A stretch of 15,663 nt of DNA, taken from assembly GCA_938028845.1 (NCBI GenBank), contig CALIZJ010000324.1, positions 1 through 15,663 of the forward strand. The letters run 5' to 3'. The notes beneath the pieces were generated by a model, which was not told where the DNA came from, searched no databases, and saw only the letters and a program-made list of their open reading frames with translations. Made by a program: the position numbers and the translations under genes. Positions within the stretch are counted from its first letter, which is position 1. Every line of letters starts with the position of its first letter. Source of the DNA: an uncultured Blautia sp. GTDB taxonomy: Bacteria; Bacillota; Clostridia; Lachnospirales; Lachnospiraceae. This document shows positions 6,963 to 14,290 of the stretch, in pieces.

Positions 6963-7003
6963 GGGTGGGCAAGGTGGAATAAAGTGTTCTGCAGTGTCCA
7001 CCC
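6963..7003 (+). promoter_or_regulatory. Intercistronic hairpin between binding-protein and permease genes
   Basis: GGGTGGGCA (6963-6971) pairs with TGTCCACCC (6995-7003), nine pairs including one G-U, followed only by TTTC. An overlapping alternative stem uses AAGGTGGA (6971-6978) against TCCACCCTT. With a poor T-run it is more likely a partial terminator or 3' stabilising stem that favours binding-protein mRNA over permease mRNA, as known for other sugar ABC operons. That role is inferred. Confidence 0.6.
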
Positions 7004-7023
7004 TTTCATATGGAGGGATGTTC

Positions 7024-7920
7024 ATGTTTTTTAAATCGGCCATATATAGAAAATCTTTCTTGAAGGCTTTGTTTCTGGTGCTCCCAGGCGTGGCGCTGAC
7101 CGTGCTGTTTGTCATTTACCCCACGATCAATACCTTCTGGCTGTCGTTAAACGACTGGAACGGTATCGGCGGAGCCCCCGTTACCTGGGCGGGACTGAAA
7201 AATTATATAAGCGTTCTCACCAGCGATAACTTCTGGAACAGTATGCTGAACGCACTTTACTTCATGATCGGCGGTTTTGTGATCCTGATGCCCATCGCTT
7301 TCGGCATGGCGCTGCTGGTCACATCCAAGATCAAAGGTACGAAGTTTTTTAAGGCTGCGTATCTGATCCCGGTCATGCTGGGTACTACGGCAGTAGGTTT
7401 GATGTGGAAGTTCATGCTGAATTCCAACTTCGGTGTCCTGGCACAGTTTTTGAAGGCGATCGGCTGCTCCGATATGATCATAAACTGGCTGGCCACCCCT
7501 ACGGTAAATATCTGGTGCATCGTTCTTGTAAACGAGTGGATGTACGCCGGATATAACATGCTGATCTTCGCAGCCGGCATTGTGGCGATCCCGGACGAGA
7601 TCCACGACGCCGCTCTTCTGGACGGCTGTACAGGCATCAGAAAGATCACCAAGATCACGATCCCGTTATGTAAAAACATGTTTATGGTATTTTCCGTAAT
7701 GTGTGTGACAGGATGTCTGAAAGCCTTTGACCTTGTATATGCCATGACAGGCGGCGGCCCTATGGAGACCAGCGCGACACCGGCGGTCCTTCTTTATTCC
7801 CAGGGCTTCCAGTACAGAATGATGGGCCGAAGCGGAGCGATCAGTATGATCCTGCTTGTTTTAGGGCTTCTTTTGTCCCTGCTGTTGAATAAAGTGATCT
7901 TTAAGCAGGAGGATATGTAG
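7024..7920 (+). CDS. CUT1 ABC sugar permease, MalF/UgpA/LacF type
   Basis: A 298-residue inner-membrane permease with six hydrophobic segments: roughly 14-40, 76-100, 111-131, 163-190, 219-241 and 271-293. The cytoplasmic EAA loop at 192-214 reads EIHDAALLDG...ITIP, the coupling helix that docks to the ATPase. The frame is open from 6955 and an ATG at 7018 also exists, but GGAGG (7012-7016) abuts 7018 and is 7 nt from the ATG at 7024. The product then begins MFFKSAIYRKSF, as in homologues. It is the second gene of the operon, 106 bp after the binding-protein gene, with a hairpin in the gap. No ATPase gene is present in the window; CUT1 systems in Firmicutes commonly share an MsmX-type ATPase encoded elsewhere. 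Confidence 0.93.
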   Translation: MFFKSAIYRKSFLKALFLVLPGVALTVLFVIYPTINTFWLSLNDWNGIGGAPVTWAGLKNYISVLTSDNFWNSMLNALYFMIGGFVILMPIAFGMALLVTSKIKGTKFFKAAYLIPVMLGTTAVGLMWKFMLNSNFGVLAQFLKAIGCSDMIINWLATPTVNIWCIVLVNEWMYAGYNMLIFAAGIVAIPDEIHDAALLDGCTGIRKITKITIPLCKNMFMVFSVMCVTGCLKAFDLVYAMTGGGPMETSATPAVLLYSQGFQYRMMGRSGAISMILLVLGLLLSLLLNKVIFKQEDM

Positions 7921-7934
7921 GAAAGGAAGATTGG

Positions 7935-8774
7935 ATGAATAAGTATGTATTTGCAAGAGGCGTAAAAAGAGGTTTAATGTATTTTATAGCCATCTTTCTG
8001 GCTTTGGCTACATTTTTCCCGTTGATCGTGACGCTGATCTCCTCATTCAAGACAAATGAAGAGATCCTTCTGGGAATGTTCTCCTGGCCAAAAGTATGGA
8101 ATTTTAACAATTATCCGGACGCTATCCGGATCGCAAGCGCTGCCCGGGCGATCTTTAATTCCCTGGTGGTTGCCATCGCGACTCTGGTGGTGACGGTCGT
8201 AGTCGCCATGCCGGCGGCTTATGTGATCGCAAGAAAGAGTTATAAATACTTAAAAGTGGTTTATATCCTGTTTATGGCAGGCGTTATGGTTCCGGTCCAC
8301 TCCACACTGGTATCTGTTTCCAAGATCTCCAGCACACTGGGAACTAAGAACAGCTATGTGTTCCTGATCCTGATCTATACGGCCTTTAATCTTTCCCAGG
8401 CAATCTTCCTGTTTACAGGATATATTCAAAGCCTGGACAGAGGACTGGACGAGGCGGCGAGGATCGACGGTTGCGGGGATGTGCAGCTTCTGGTAAGGAT
8501 CCTGACCCCTGTCTGCAAGCCGATCATCGCGACAGAGGCGATCCTGGTATTTATCTACGGGTACAGTGAGCTGATCTTCTCTTTGATCCTGATCACAGAC
8601 AGCAACAAGTACACAGTATCCAGGGCAATGCTGAACTTTACGACGAACTTTACGACAAATTACGGAGCAGAGTTTGCCTTCATCATCCTGTCCATCATAC
8701 CGATGATGATCATTTATCTGTTCCTCCATGAGAAGGTAGAATCCGGTATTCTTGCCGGCGCAGTAAAAGGTTAA
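7935..8774 (+). CDS. CUT1 ABC sugar permease, MalG/UgpE type
   Basis: A 279-residue partner permease with six hydrophobic segments. The EAA loop at 172-192 reads LDEAARIDGCGD...ILTP, a clean match to the MalG class. The N-terminal ATFFPLIVTLISSFKTNEEIL is typical of this subunit. It starts 14 bp after the first permease gene, with AGGAAAGGAAG ahead of the ATG. It forms the transmembrane channel with the preceding gene's product. A 12-bp perfect tandem duplication near its 3' end produces a repeated NFTT pair at residues 234-241. It is followed 30 bp later by the first fucosidase gene, so the three transporter genes and the enzyme gene are probably one transcript. Confidence 0.93.
   Translation: MNKYVFARGVKRGLMYFIAIFLALATFFPLIVTLISSFKTNEEILLGMFSWPKVWNFNNYPDAIRIASAARAIFNSLVVAIATLVVTVVVAMPAAYVIARKSYKYLKVVYILFMAGVMVPVHSTLVSVSKISSTLGTKNSYVFLILIYTAFNLSQAIFLFTGYIQSLDRGLDEAARIDGCGDVQLLVRILTPVCKPIIATEAILVFIYGYSELIFSLILITDSNKYTVSRAMLNFTTNFTTNYGAEFAFIILSIIPMMIIYLFLHEKVESGILAGAVKG
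8633..8656 (+). repeat. 12-bp perfect tandem repeat inside permease gene
   Basis: GAACTTTACGAC occurs twice back to back (8633-8644, 8645-8656), in frame, adding four residues (NFTT NFTT) in the loop between the last two membrane helices. Confidence 0.9.
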
Positions 8775-8804
8775 CGACAAAAATAAACGACGGAGGTATT
8801 TCTT

Positions 8805-10058
8805 ATGAAGACAAAAAATCAGGAGTGGTTCAAGGACGCGAAATATGGATTATTTATCCATTGGGGCCTTTACAGTATCCTTGCGGGCGAATATAAAGGA
8901 CAGAAGACCGACAGGATCGCAGAGTGGATCGAGAATTTCCTGGATATCCCTGTGGAAGAATACGAGAAGCTTGCAGAGCAGTTCAATCCCACTCAGTTTG
9001 ACGCGGACGCTTTTGTGAAGCGTGCGAAAGAGCAGTGGGGCATGCAGTATATCGTGCTCACCGCAAAGCACCATGAAGGCTTCGCTATGTATGATTCCAA
9101 GGTAAGCGACTTTAACGTGGTAAAGGCGACGCCTTATGGAAAGGATATTTTAAAGCAGCTTCAGCTTGCCTGTGAAAAATACGGCGTGAGGATGGGCTTC
9201 TATTATTCTCAGGCACAGGACTGGGACGATCCCAACGGATTTATGCAGCACAGGGATAACTCGAAAAAAGACTTCCAGAAATACCTGGACGAAAAGTGTA
9301 AGCCCCAGGTGAAGGAGCTTCTGGAAAATTACGGAAAGATCTGCCTGATCTGGTTCGATACTCCTATGGGGATCACCGTAGACCAGACCCAGGAGCTGAT
9401 CGATCTGGTAAAATCCATTCAGCCGGATTGTCTCTTAAGCGGACGTACCGGAAACCATATGGGCGATTACATGACTACGGGCGACAACTTTATCCCGAGA
9501 CTTCCTTATGACGGATACGACGGATACTGGGAGATCCCGGCGACGGTAAACGATACATGGGGATACAACAAATATGATACCAACTGGAAATCTGCGGATC
9601 ATATCATTTCCCTTCTCCTTAAGATCGTAAGCCGCGGCGGAAACTATCTTCTGAACGTAGGACCTACTGCAGACGGCGTAGTTCCGGAAGCTTGCGTGGA
9701 AATCTTAAATAAAGTCGGAAAATATGTGACAGAAAACAGCGAGGCAATTTACGGAACAAAGATCGTGCCGATCTATCCTTATGAGATTCCGGGAATCGAA
9801 TTTACCAGAAGAGAGCATAAGCTGTATGTACATGTGCTTTCACCCAGGATCAGAATCGAGCTTTTAAATGTAGGAAATCAGTTAAAGGGCGCGTATATCG
9901 TAAGCAGCAAGCAGCAGCTTGAATACCGTGTATTGAGATCCTGCGAAGGAGACGGCATGATCGAGGTAGATATTCCGAAGGAACTCCACGAAGCGAAAAA
10001 TTACTGCGTATGCCTGGAGCTTGTAGAAGAAGATCCGATCTTCGAGTCGATTAAATAA
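8805..10058 (+). CDS. GH29 alpha-L-fucosidase, short form (cytoplasmic)
   Basis: Hydrolyses terminal alpha-L-fucose with retention of configuration. The 417-residue protein has the GH29 (beta/alpha)8 barrel from residue 1: KYGLFIHWGLYS at 13-24, AEWIENF at 39-45, VLTAKHHEGFAMY at 84-96, MGFYYSQAQDW at 130-140 and LIWFDTP at 181-187. Asp185 is the predicted nucleophile. YWEIPATVNDTWGYN at 241-255 carries Glu243, which aligns with the acid/base position of characterised members, and NYLLNVGPTADG at 280-291 closes the barrel. A short beta domain follows (from about 325). There is no signal peptide, so it should act on imported oligosaccharides. GGAGGT sits 7 nt before the ATG. It is the last gene of the repressed import operon, the best evidence that the transporter handles fucosides. 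It differs clearly from the next two GH29 genes and lacks their N-terminal extension. Linkage specificity cannot be read from sequence. Confidence 0.93.
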   Translation: MKTKNQEWFKDAKYGLFIHWGLYSILAGEYKGQKTDRIAEWIENFLDIPVEEYEKLAEQFNPTQFDADAFVKRAKEQWGMQYIVLTAKHHEGFAMYDSKVSDFNVVKATPYGKDILKQLQLACEKYGVRMGFYYSQAQDWDDPNGFMQHRDNSKKDFQKYLDEKCKPQVKELLENYGKICLIWFDTPMGITVDQTQELIDLVKSIQPDCLLSGRTGNHMGDYMTTGDNFIPRLPYDGYDGYWEIPATVNDTWGYNKYDTNWKSADHIISLLLKIVSRGGNYLLNVGPTADGVVPEACVEILNKVGKYVTENSEAIYGTKIVPIYPYEIPGIEFTRREHKLYVHVLSPRIRIELLNVGNQLKGAYIVSSKQQLEYRVLRSCEGDGMIEVDIPKELHEAKNYCVCLELVEEDPIFESIK

Positions 10059-10064
10059 TGAAAT

Positions 10065-10102
10065 TTATAGTAAAAGACAAATTCATTTGTCTTTTACTAT
10101 AA
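10065..10102. repeat. Perfect 18-bp inverted repeat (hairpin) after the first fucosidase gene
   Basis: The 18-bp arms (10065-10082 and 10085-10102) are perfectly complementary around a central TC, with core AGTAAAAGACAAA. The repeat begins 7 bp after the stop codon. It is AT-rich and followed by AACCCTTCGGG rather than a T-run, so it is not a textbook terminator. It could be a weak terminator, an mRNA 3' stabiliser or part of a repeated element together with the next hairpin. Confidence 0.85.
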
Positions 10103-10115
10103 CCCTTCGGGAGGA

Positions 10116-10170
10116 TGCGCACGATTTTTGTCAGGAAATATCTACGTATTACGCAGCAAAAATCGGCGCA
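10116..10170. repeat. Second inverted repeat, imperfect long hairpin
   Basis: TGCGC (10116-10120) plus CGATTTTTG (10122-10130) pair with CAAAAATCG (10157-10165) plus GCGCA (10166-10170), 14 pairs with one bulged A at 10121. The 26-nt loop contains the palindrome TACGTA. Together with the hairpin just before it, this fills most of the 184-bp gap 10059-10242. No gene fits there. A possible -10 (TAAAAT, 10212-10217) follows, but without a good -35. Confidence 0.75.
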
Positions 10171-10242
10171 GCAAATGTCTTAATAAAAGGATTACGATGT
10201 TTGTTCAGATGTAAAATGTGTTAAAGTAAAGGATGGAAGGAT

Positions 10243-11706
10243 ATGGACAACAAAAAATATATTGCGCAGATTGAAGAAGTCATTAAACAAGGTCCTTATA
10301 CAGACACTTGGGATTCTCTGTGTGAGCATCCTACACCGAAATGGTATGAAAAAGGGAAATTTGGTATTTTCATTCACTGGGGCGTTTACAGCGTACCCGC
10401 ATTTGGAAATGAATGGTATCCCCGGAATATGTATATAAAGGGTTCCAGCGAGAATTTGCATCATGTAAGTACATACGGGACTCTTGATAAGTTTGGCTAT
10501 AAGGATTTCATCCCTATGTTTAAAGGAGAAAAATTTGATCCAAAGGAATGGGCGGATTTATTCGAAGAGGCGGGAGCGAAGTTTGTCGTTCCTGTCGCGG
10601 AGCACCACGATGGATTTCAGATGTATGCCAGTGATTTAAGCCATTGGAATGCAGCGGAGATGGGACCTAAGAGAAACATAGTGGGTGAGCTTAAAGAAAA
10701 GGTAGAGGAAAAAGGCATGGTATTCGGCGCTTCCTCCCACCGTGCGGAGCATTATTGGTTTTTTAACGGAGCACGCCAGATACCAGAGGCTGATGTAAAC
10801 GATCCGAAATATGCGGACTTTTACGGGCAGGCAGCGGGTATTACAAGAAATCACAGCAGCATTTATGATAATCCGCCTACGGAAGAGCATATGGAAGACT
10901 GGCTCGTAAGGACATGTGAGCTGGTGGACAAATATCAGCCGAAGCTTATTTTCTTTGACTGGTGGATACAGCAGTATGCATGGAAACCTTATCTGAGAAA
11001 ATTTGCAGCCTACTATTACAACAGAGCTGCCCAGTGGGGCGCGGAGGTGGCTATTGATGCCAAGTTTGATGCATATGTCCATGGAAGCGCGGTAAAGGAT
11101 CTGGAAAGAGGACAGCTGGATCATATTACTCCGGATCTTTGGCAGAATGATACCTCCGTGGCTAAAAATTCCTGGGGCTATACAGTAGGGAATGACTATA
11201 AAAAACCATCGGATATCGTTTTAGACCTGGTGGATGTAGTAAGCAAAAACGGAGCGCTTCTCTTAAATGTGGGACCTAAAGCTGACGGAACTATTCCGGA
11301 GGAGGACGCGAACATTTTAAGAGAAGTAGGAAAATGGCTGAAGGTAAACGGGGAGGCGATTTACGATACCCGGTACTGGAAGGTATTCGGAGAGGGACCG
11401 ACTGTTATTCCGGAAGGCCATTTTACAGACACTTATGAAAAGAAATTTACCCCGGAGGATATCCGCTTTACCAGCAAAGGCAATCATATATATGCGATTG
11501 TTCTCAAGTGGCCGGAGGATGGGGAAATCCATATTAAATCTCTTGGAAATGACTACCGTTATCTGAAATCTACTATTCGGGATGTGGAGCTTTTGGGAAC
11601 CCAGCTTCATCCCAGTTTTCATCAGAACGCGGCGCTGGACATTTCCTGCGGAAGGGAGTTTAAGGCCGGGGATATGCCGGCAGTGCTGAAAATAACTATT
11701 GATTAA
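10243..11706 (+). CDS. GH29 alpha-L-fucosidase homologue, long form, with Gln at the usual acid/base position
   Basis: A 487-residue GH29 protein without signal peptide. Features in order are an N-terminal extension (TWDSLCEHPTPKWY, 22-35), KFGIFIHWGVYSVPAF (39-54), EWYPRNMY (57-64), DFIPMFKGEKFDPKEW (88-103), VPVAEHHDGFQMY (116-128) and the unusual FGASSHRAEHYWFF (161-174). LIFFDWW (235-241) places the predicted nucleophile at Asp239, and LLLNVGPKADGTIPEE follows from about 339. Where both neighbours have Trp-Glu before the W/F-GY motif, this one reads Trp-Gln (Gln301, codon CAG at 11143-11145). The acid/base may lie elsewhere in this subgroup, or the activity is altered. A C-terminal beta domain starts near residue 390. 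AAAGGA lies 9 nt before the ATG. It probably starts a second transcription unit and is 23 bp from the next GH29 gene. Family is firm; activity on fucosides is not proven. Confidence 0.88.
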   Translation: MDNKKYIAQIEEVIKQGPYTDTWDSLCEHPTPKWYEKGKFGIFIHWGVYSVPAFGNEWYPRNMYIKGSSENLHHVSTYGTLDKFGYKDFIPMFKGEKFDPKEWADLFEEAGAKFVVPVAEHHDGFQMYASDLSHWNAAEMGPKRNIVGELKEKVEEKGMVFGASSHRAEHYWFFNGARQIPEADVNDPKYADFYGQAAGITRNHSSIYDNPPTEEHMEDWLVRTCELVDKYQPKLIFFDWWIQQYAWKPYLRKFAAYYYNRAAQWGAEVAIDAKFDAYVHGSAVKDLERGQLDHITPDLWQNDTSVAKNSWGYTVGNDYKKPSDIVLDLVDVVSKNGALLLNVGPKADGTIPEEDANILREVGKWLKVNGEAIYDTRYWKVFGEGPTVIPEGHFTDTYEKKFTPEDIRFTSKGNHIYAIVLKWPEDGEIHIKSLGNDYRYLKSTIRDVELLGTQLHPSFHQNAALDISCGREFKAGDMPAVLKITID

Positions 11707-11729
11707 ACTTGCAGGAGGCAGAAAGGACA

Positions 11730-13052
11730 ATGAGCGAAAAAAGATATTCGGGAACATGGGAATCCGTACATCAGCATACTGTTCCCAAGTGGTACGATGA
11801 CTGTAAATTTGGAATCTTTATCCATTGGGGTATTTACTCTGTCCCAGCGTTTGCCCCTCATACCTGGGAGCTTGGAGAAGTAGATTCCAGCGAATGGTTT
11901 TTAGATAATCCTTATGCGGAGTGGTACTATAATTCTCTGAATGTAGGAAAAGGACCAACGTATGAACATCATGTAAAAACTTATGGGGAAAACTTTAAGT
12001 ATGAGGATTTTATCCCTATGTGGAAGGCAGAAAATTGGGATCCGAAGGAATGGGCTAAGATATTTAAAGAGGCCGGCGCTCAGTATGTAGTGCTGACTAC
12101 GAAGCATCATGATGGATTCTGCCTGTTCCCAAGCAAATATACCCATTTTAATTCAGTGGAAATGGGCCCCAAGAGAAATATCACCGGAGAACTGACACAG
12201 GCGGTACGGGATGAAGGAATCCGTATGGGATTATATTATTCTGGACTGATCGACTGGCAGTTCGCCAATGATCCTATTTATAATGACGATGATCTTTTCG
12301 GCACAGCAAGTCCTACTTATGCATACGCAGATTATTCCTATAATCAGATGATGGAATTGGTAGATACCTATGAACCCAGCGTGTTCTGGAATGATATAGG
12401 ATGGCCGAAGCAGAGCGAGGAAGCGATGCCTTATTTCTTCGCGCATTACTATAATAAGGTGAAAGATGGGGTTGTAAACGACCGGTTTAACGGCAGATAC
12501 TATGATTTCCTTACTAAGGAATATAAATCCGGAAAGGCAGACCGTACCATTAAATGGGAGATGTGCCGCGGCATGGGATTATCCTTCGGGTATAATGCTT
12601 ATGAAAGCGACGACATGCTGATTTCTGTACCGGATCTGATCGCCCTTCTTGTGGGAACCGTTGCCAATAACGGAAACCTGCTTTTGAACATTGGACCAAA
12701 GGCGGATGGAACGATTCCGGAGGAACAGGTCCGCAGACTGAAGATTTTAGGCGGCTGGCTTGATGTAAATAAAGATGGTATTTACGGCACGCGCTGCAGC
12801 GACAGGGAATCTGAGAAACTGGAAAACGGACTGGAGCTTCATTATACACAGAAGGATGGAAATCTGAATGTATTTGTGTTGGGCCTGAAGGAAGGAGAGA
12901 ATTCTTTCGTGATAAAAGGCCTGCGCAGTGATCTGCGTCCCTTCGATAAGACAGTAGAAATAGAAACCGCAGAGTGCCAGGAGGGATTAAAGGTAACAGT
13001 TAAAAATTATACAAAGGAAAAATATGCTTTAGGATTTACAACAGCAAGATAA
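11730..13052 (+). CDS. GH29 alpha-L-fucosidase, canonical catalytic set
   Basis: A 440-residue cytoplasmic GH29 enzyme. It opens with the same kind of extension as its upstream neighbour (TWESVHQHTVPKWY, 9-22). KFGIFIHWGIYSVPAF (26-41), SSEWF, VLTTKHHDGF (121-130), GPKRNITGEL (146-155) and MGLYYSGLIDW (166-176) follow. VFWNDIGWP (218-226) gives the predicted nucleophile Asp222, in the same WND-GWP context as well-studied bacterial fucosidases. KWEMCRGMGLSFGYN (275-289) holds the likely acid/base Glu277, and NLLLNIGPKADGTIPEE ends the barrel. A short C-terminal beta domain follows. The frame is open from a TTG at 11709, but the ATG at 11730 matches the alignment with the neighbour; AGGAGG is 11 nt upstream. 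It is co-transcribed with the preceding gene. This is the most confidently active of the three fucosidases. Confidence 0.93.
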   Translation: MSEKRYSGTWESVHQHTVPKWYDDCKFGIFIHWGIYSVPAFAPHTWELGEVDSSEWFLDNPYAEWYYNSLNVGKGPTYEHHVKTYGENFKYEDFIPMWKAENWDPKEWAKIFKEAGAQYVVLTTKHHDGFCLFPSKYTHFNSVEMGPKRNITGELTQAVRDEGIRMGLYYSGLIDWQFANDPIYNDDDLFGTASPTYAYADYSYNQMMELVDTYEPSVFWNDIGWPKQSEEAMPYFFAHYYNKVKDGVVNDRFNGRYYDFLTKEYKSGKADRTIKWEMCRGMGLSFGYNAYESDDMLISVPDLIALLVGTVANNGNLLLNIGPKADGTIPEEQVRRLKILGGWLDVNKDGIYGTRCSDRESEKLENGLELHYTQKDGNLNVFVLGLKEGENSFVIKGLRSDLRPFDKTVEIETAECQEGLKVTVKNYTKEKYALGFTTAR

Positions 13053-13147
13053 GACATCGAAGCAGAGTTTCCTGTGAAATAGAGGGGCTGTTTTCATTAG
13101 CTGACAGTTTTGGGCTGATGGGCGGCTCCTTTTGCTTTACAGAAGTG

Positions 13148-13176
13148 TGGTAAAGATGTGCAAAATGTGATAAAAT
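13148..13176 (+). promoter_or_regulatory. Candidate extended -10 promoter of the LacI-family gene pair
   Basis: TGATAAAAT (TG at 13168-13169, hexamer TAAAAT at 13171-13176) is an extended -10 with a weak -35 TGGTAA (13148-13153), 17 bp apart. The start would be near 13183. A CATCGA/TCGATG inverted repeat (13194-13199, 13219-13224) lies in the leader right before the ribosome binding site. No ACGT-centred operator of the 5461 type is present here. Confidence 0.45.
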
Positions 13177-13243
13177 GTAAAAAGCTGACGAGACATCGAG
13201 GTGGAACAGGCAGAAATTTCGATGGGAGGATGAAAAAGAATCT

Positions 13244-14278
13244 ATGGCAGTAACCATAAAAGATGTGGCAAAGGAGACAAATCTCGCTATCTCTACGATT
13301 TCGAAATTTATAAATGGAGGAAATGTCAGGGAAGCCAACAGAAAAAAAATAGAAGAAGCCATTGACAGGCTGGGATTTGTGCCGAATGACGCGGCACGGG
13401 GCCTGCGGACTTTTCGTACTTATACAGTGGGGATGATCATGGGCGGCGCATCGAACCAGCATACGGCGGCTTTGATCAGTGAAACGCAGAAATTGTTAAG
13501 AAACAGAGGATATTCCTTGACTTTTATTCCTTTAGGAATGGCGGAAGAAGATATAAAGACATATCGGCTGAAAGAATATGTGGATTATTTGATAGACCGC
13601 GGAGTAGATGGATTGCTCATTACGCCAATGAAAAGGAATATAGATTTTTTAAAAAACGCCAGGGAGCAGAAAATACCGGTAGTAATGATGGAGGAACGAG
13701 GAATAGACGGGGAAGCGGACGGGGTTATGGTAGATTGTACCGGAGGATCCTATGAGGTGGTAGAGCATTTGATTAAAAATGGTCATCGGAAGATTGGGAT
13801 CGTTACAGGCCCTAGGGGCAAGCTTACCGCTGATGAGAGGCGTACGGGCTATATACGGGCTATGGAAGACTATGGCCTGCCCATATATAAAGAATATATG
13901 ATCGAGGGGGATTATACTGCCTTAAGCGGATATCGGAGCATTGAACAGCTTTGGAGCCTGAATGAAAGGCCTACAGCCTTTTTTGCTACAAATTATGATA
14001 CCTGTCTGGGAGCGCTGGAAGCGATACGGGAATTTGGAATCCGCATACCAGAGGATCTTTCTTTTGTTACTTTTGATGATTTTGATCTGGCGGCAGTAAT
14101 CCGCCCGCATTTGACAGCTGTTCGTCAGCCCATTGCTAAGATTGCAGAGATGGCCTGTGAACTTCTGTATCGCCGAATGAATGGAGATACTGCTGATTTT
14201 CCCAGGACGATCCGTTTAAAGCCAGAATGTTTCTACAGAGATTCTGTACTGGATTTATATGACAGAGAAAAGGTGTAA
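13244..14278 (+). CDS. LacI-family transcriptional regulator 1
   Basis: A 344-residue LacI/GalR repressor. Residues 3-25 form the helix-turn-helix (VTIKDVAKETNLAISTISKFING), the hinge helix follows near 47-56 (PNDAARGLR), and a periplasmic-binding-protein-like sensor domain occupies about 60-335. Landmarks of the sensor are GVDGLLITP, HLIKNGHRKIGIVTGP, RRTGYIRAMEDYG, ERPTAFFATNYD and the C-terminal IPEDLSFVTFDDFDLA...LTAVRQP. The ligand is probably a sugar of the imported pathway. GGGAGG is 14 nt before the ATG, longer than usual; an out-of-frame ATG at 13230 opens a 7-codon frame that overlaps the start. It follows the GH29 genes by 191 bp and precedes a second LacI-family gene by 12 bp. It is a good candidate to bind the operators at 5461 and 5497, but pairing of repressor and site is inference. 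Confidence 0.93.
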   Translation: MAVTIKDVAKETNLAISTISKFINGGNVREANRKKIEEAIDRLGFVPNDAARGLRTFRTYTVGMIMGGASNQHTAALISETQKLLRNRGYSLTFIPLGMAEEDIKTYRLKEYVDYLIDRGVDGLLITPMKRNIDFLKNAREQKIPVVMMEERGIDGEADGVMVDCTGGSYEVVEHLIKNGHRKIGIVTGPRGKLTADERRTGYIRAMEDYGLPIYKEYMIEGDYTALSGYRSIEQLWSLNERPTAFFATNYDTCLGALEAIREFGIRIPEDLSFVTFDDFDLAAVIRPHLTAVRQPIAKIAEMACELLYRRMNGDTADFPRTIRLKPECFYRDSVLDLYDREKV

Positions 14279-14290
14279 AGGGGGATATCC

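Noticed and set aside
5835..7115. 426-codon open frame on the minus strand opposite the binding-protein gene
   Set aside because: It is antisense to a clear, full-length gene. Its protein is rich in Cys, His and Ile without recognisable motifs, and it has no ribosome binding site in a sensible place; it arises from the codon bias of the sense gene.
10065..10102. Standard rho-independent terminator
   Set aside because: The stem is perfect but AT-rich and no T-run follows on either strand, so it is listed as an inverted repeat.
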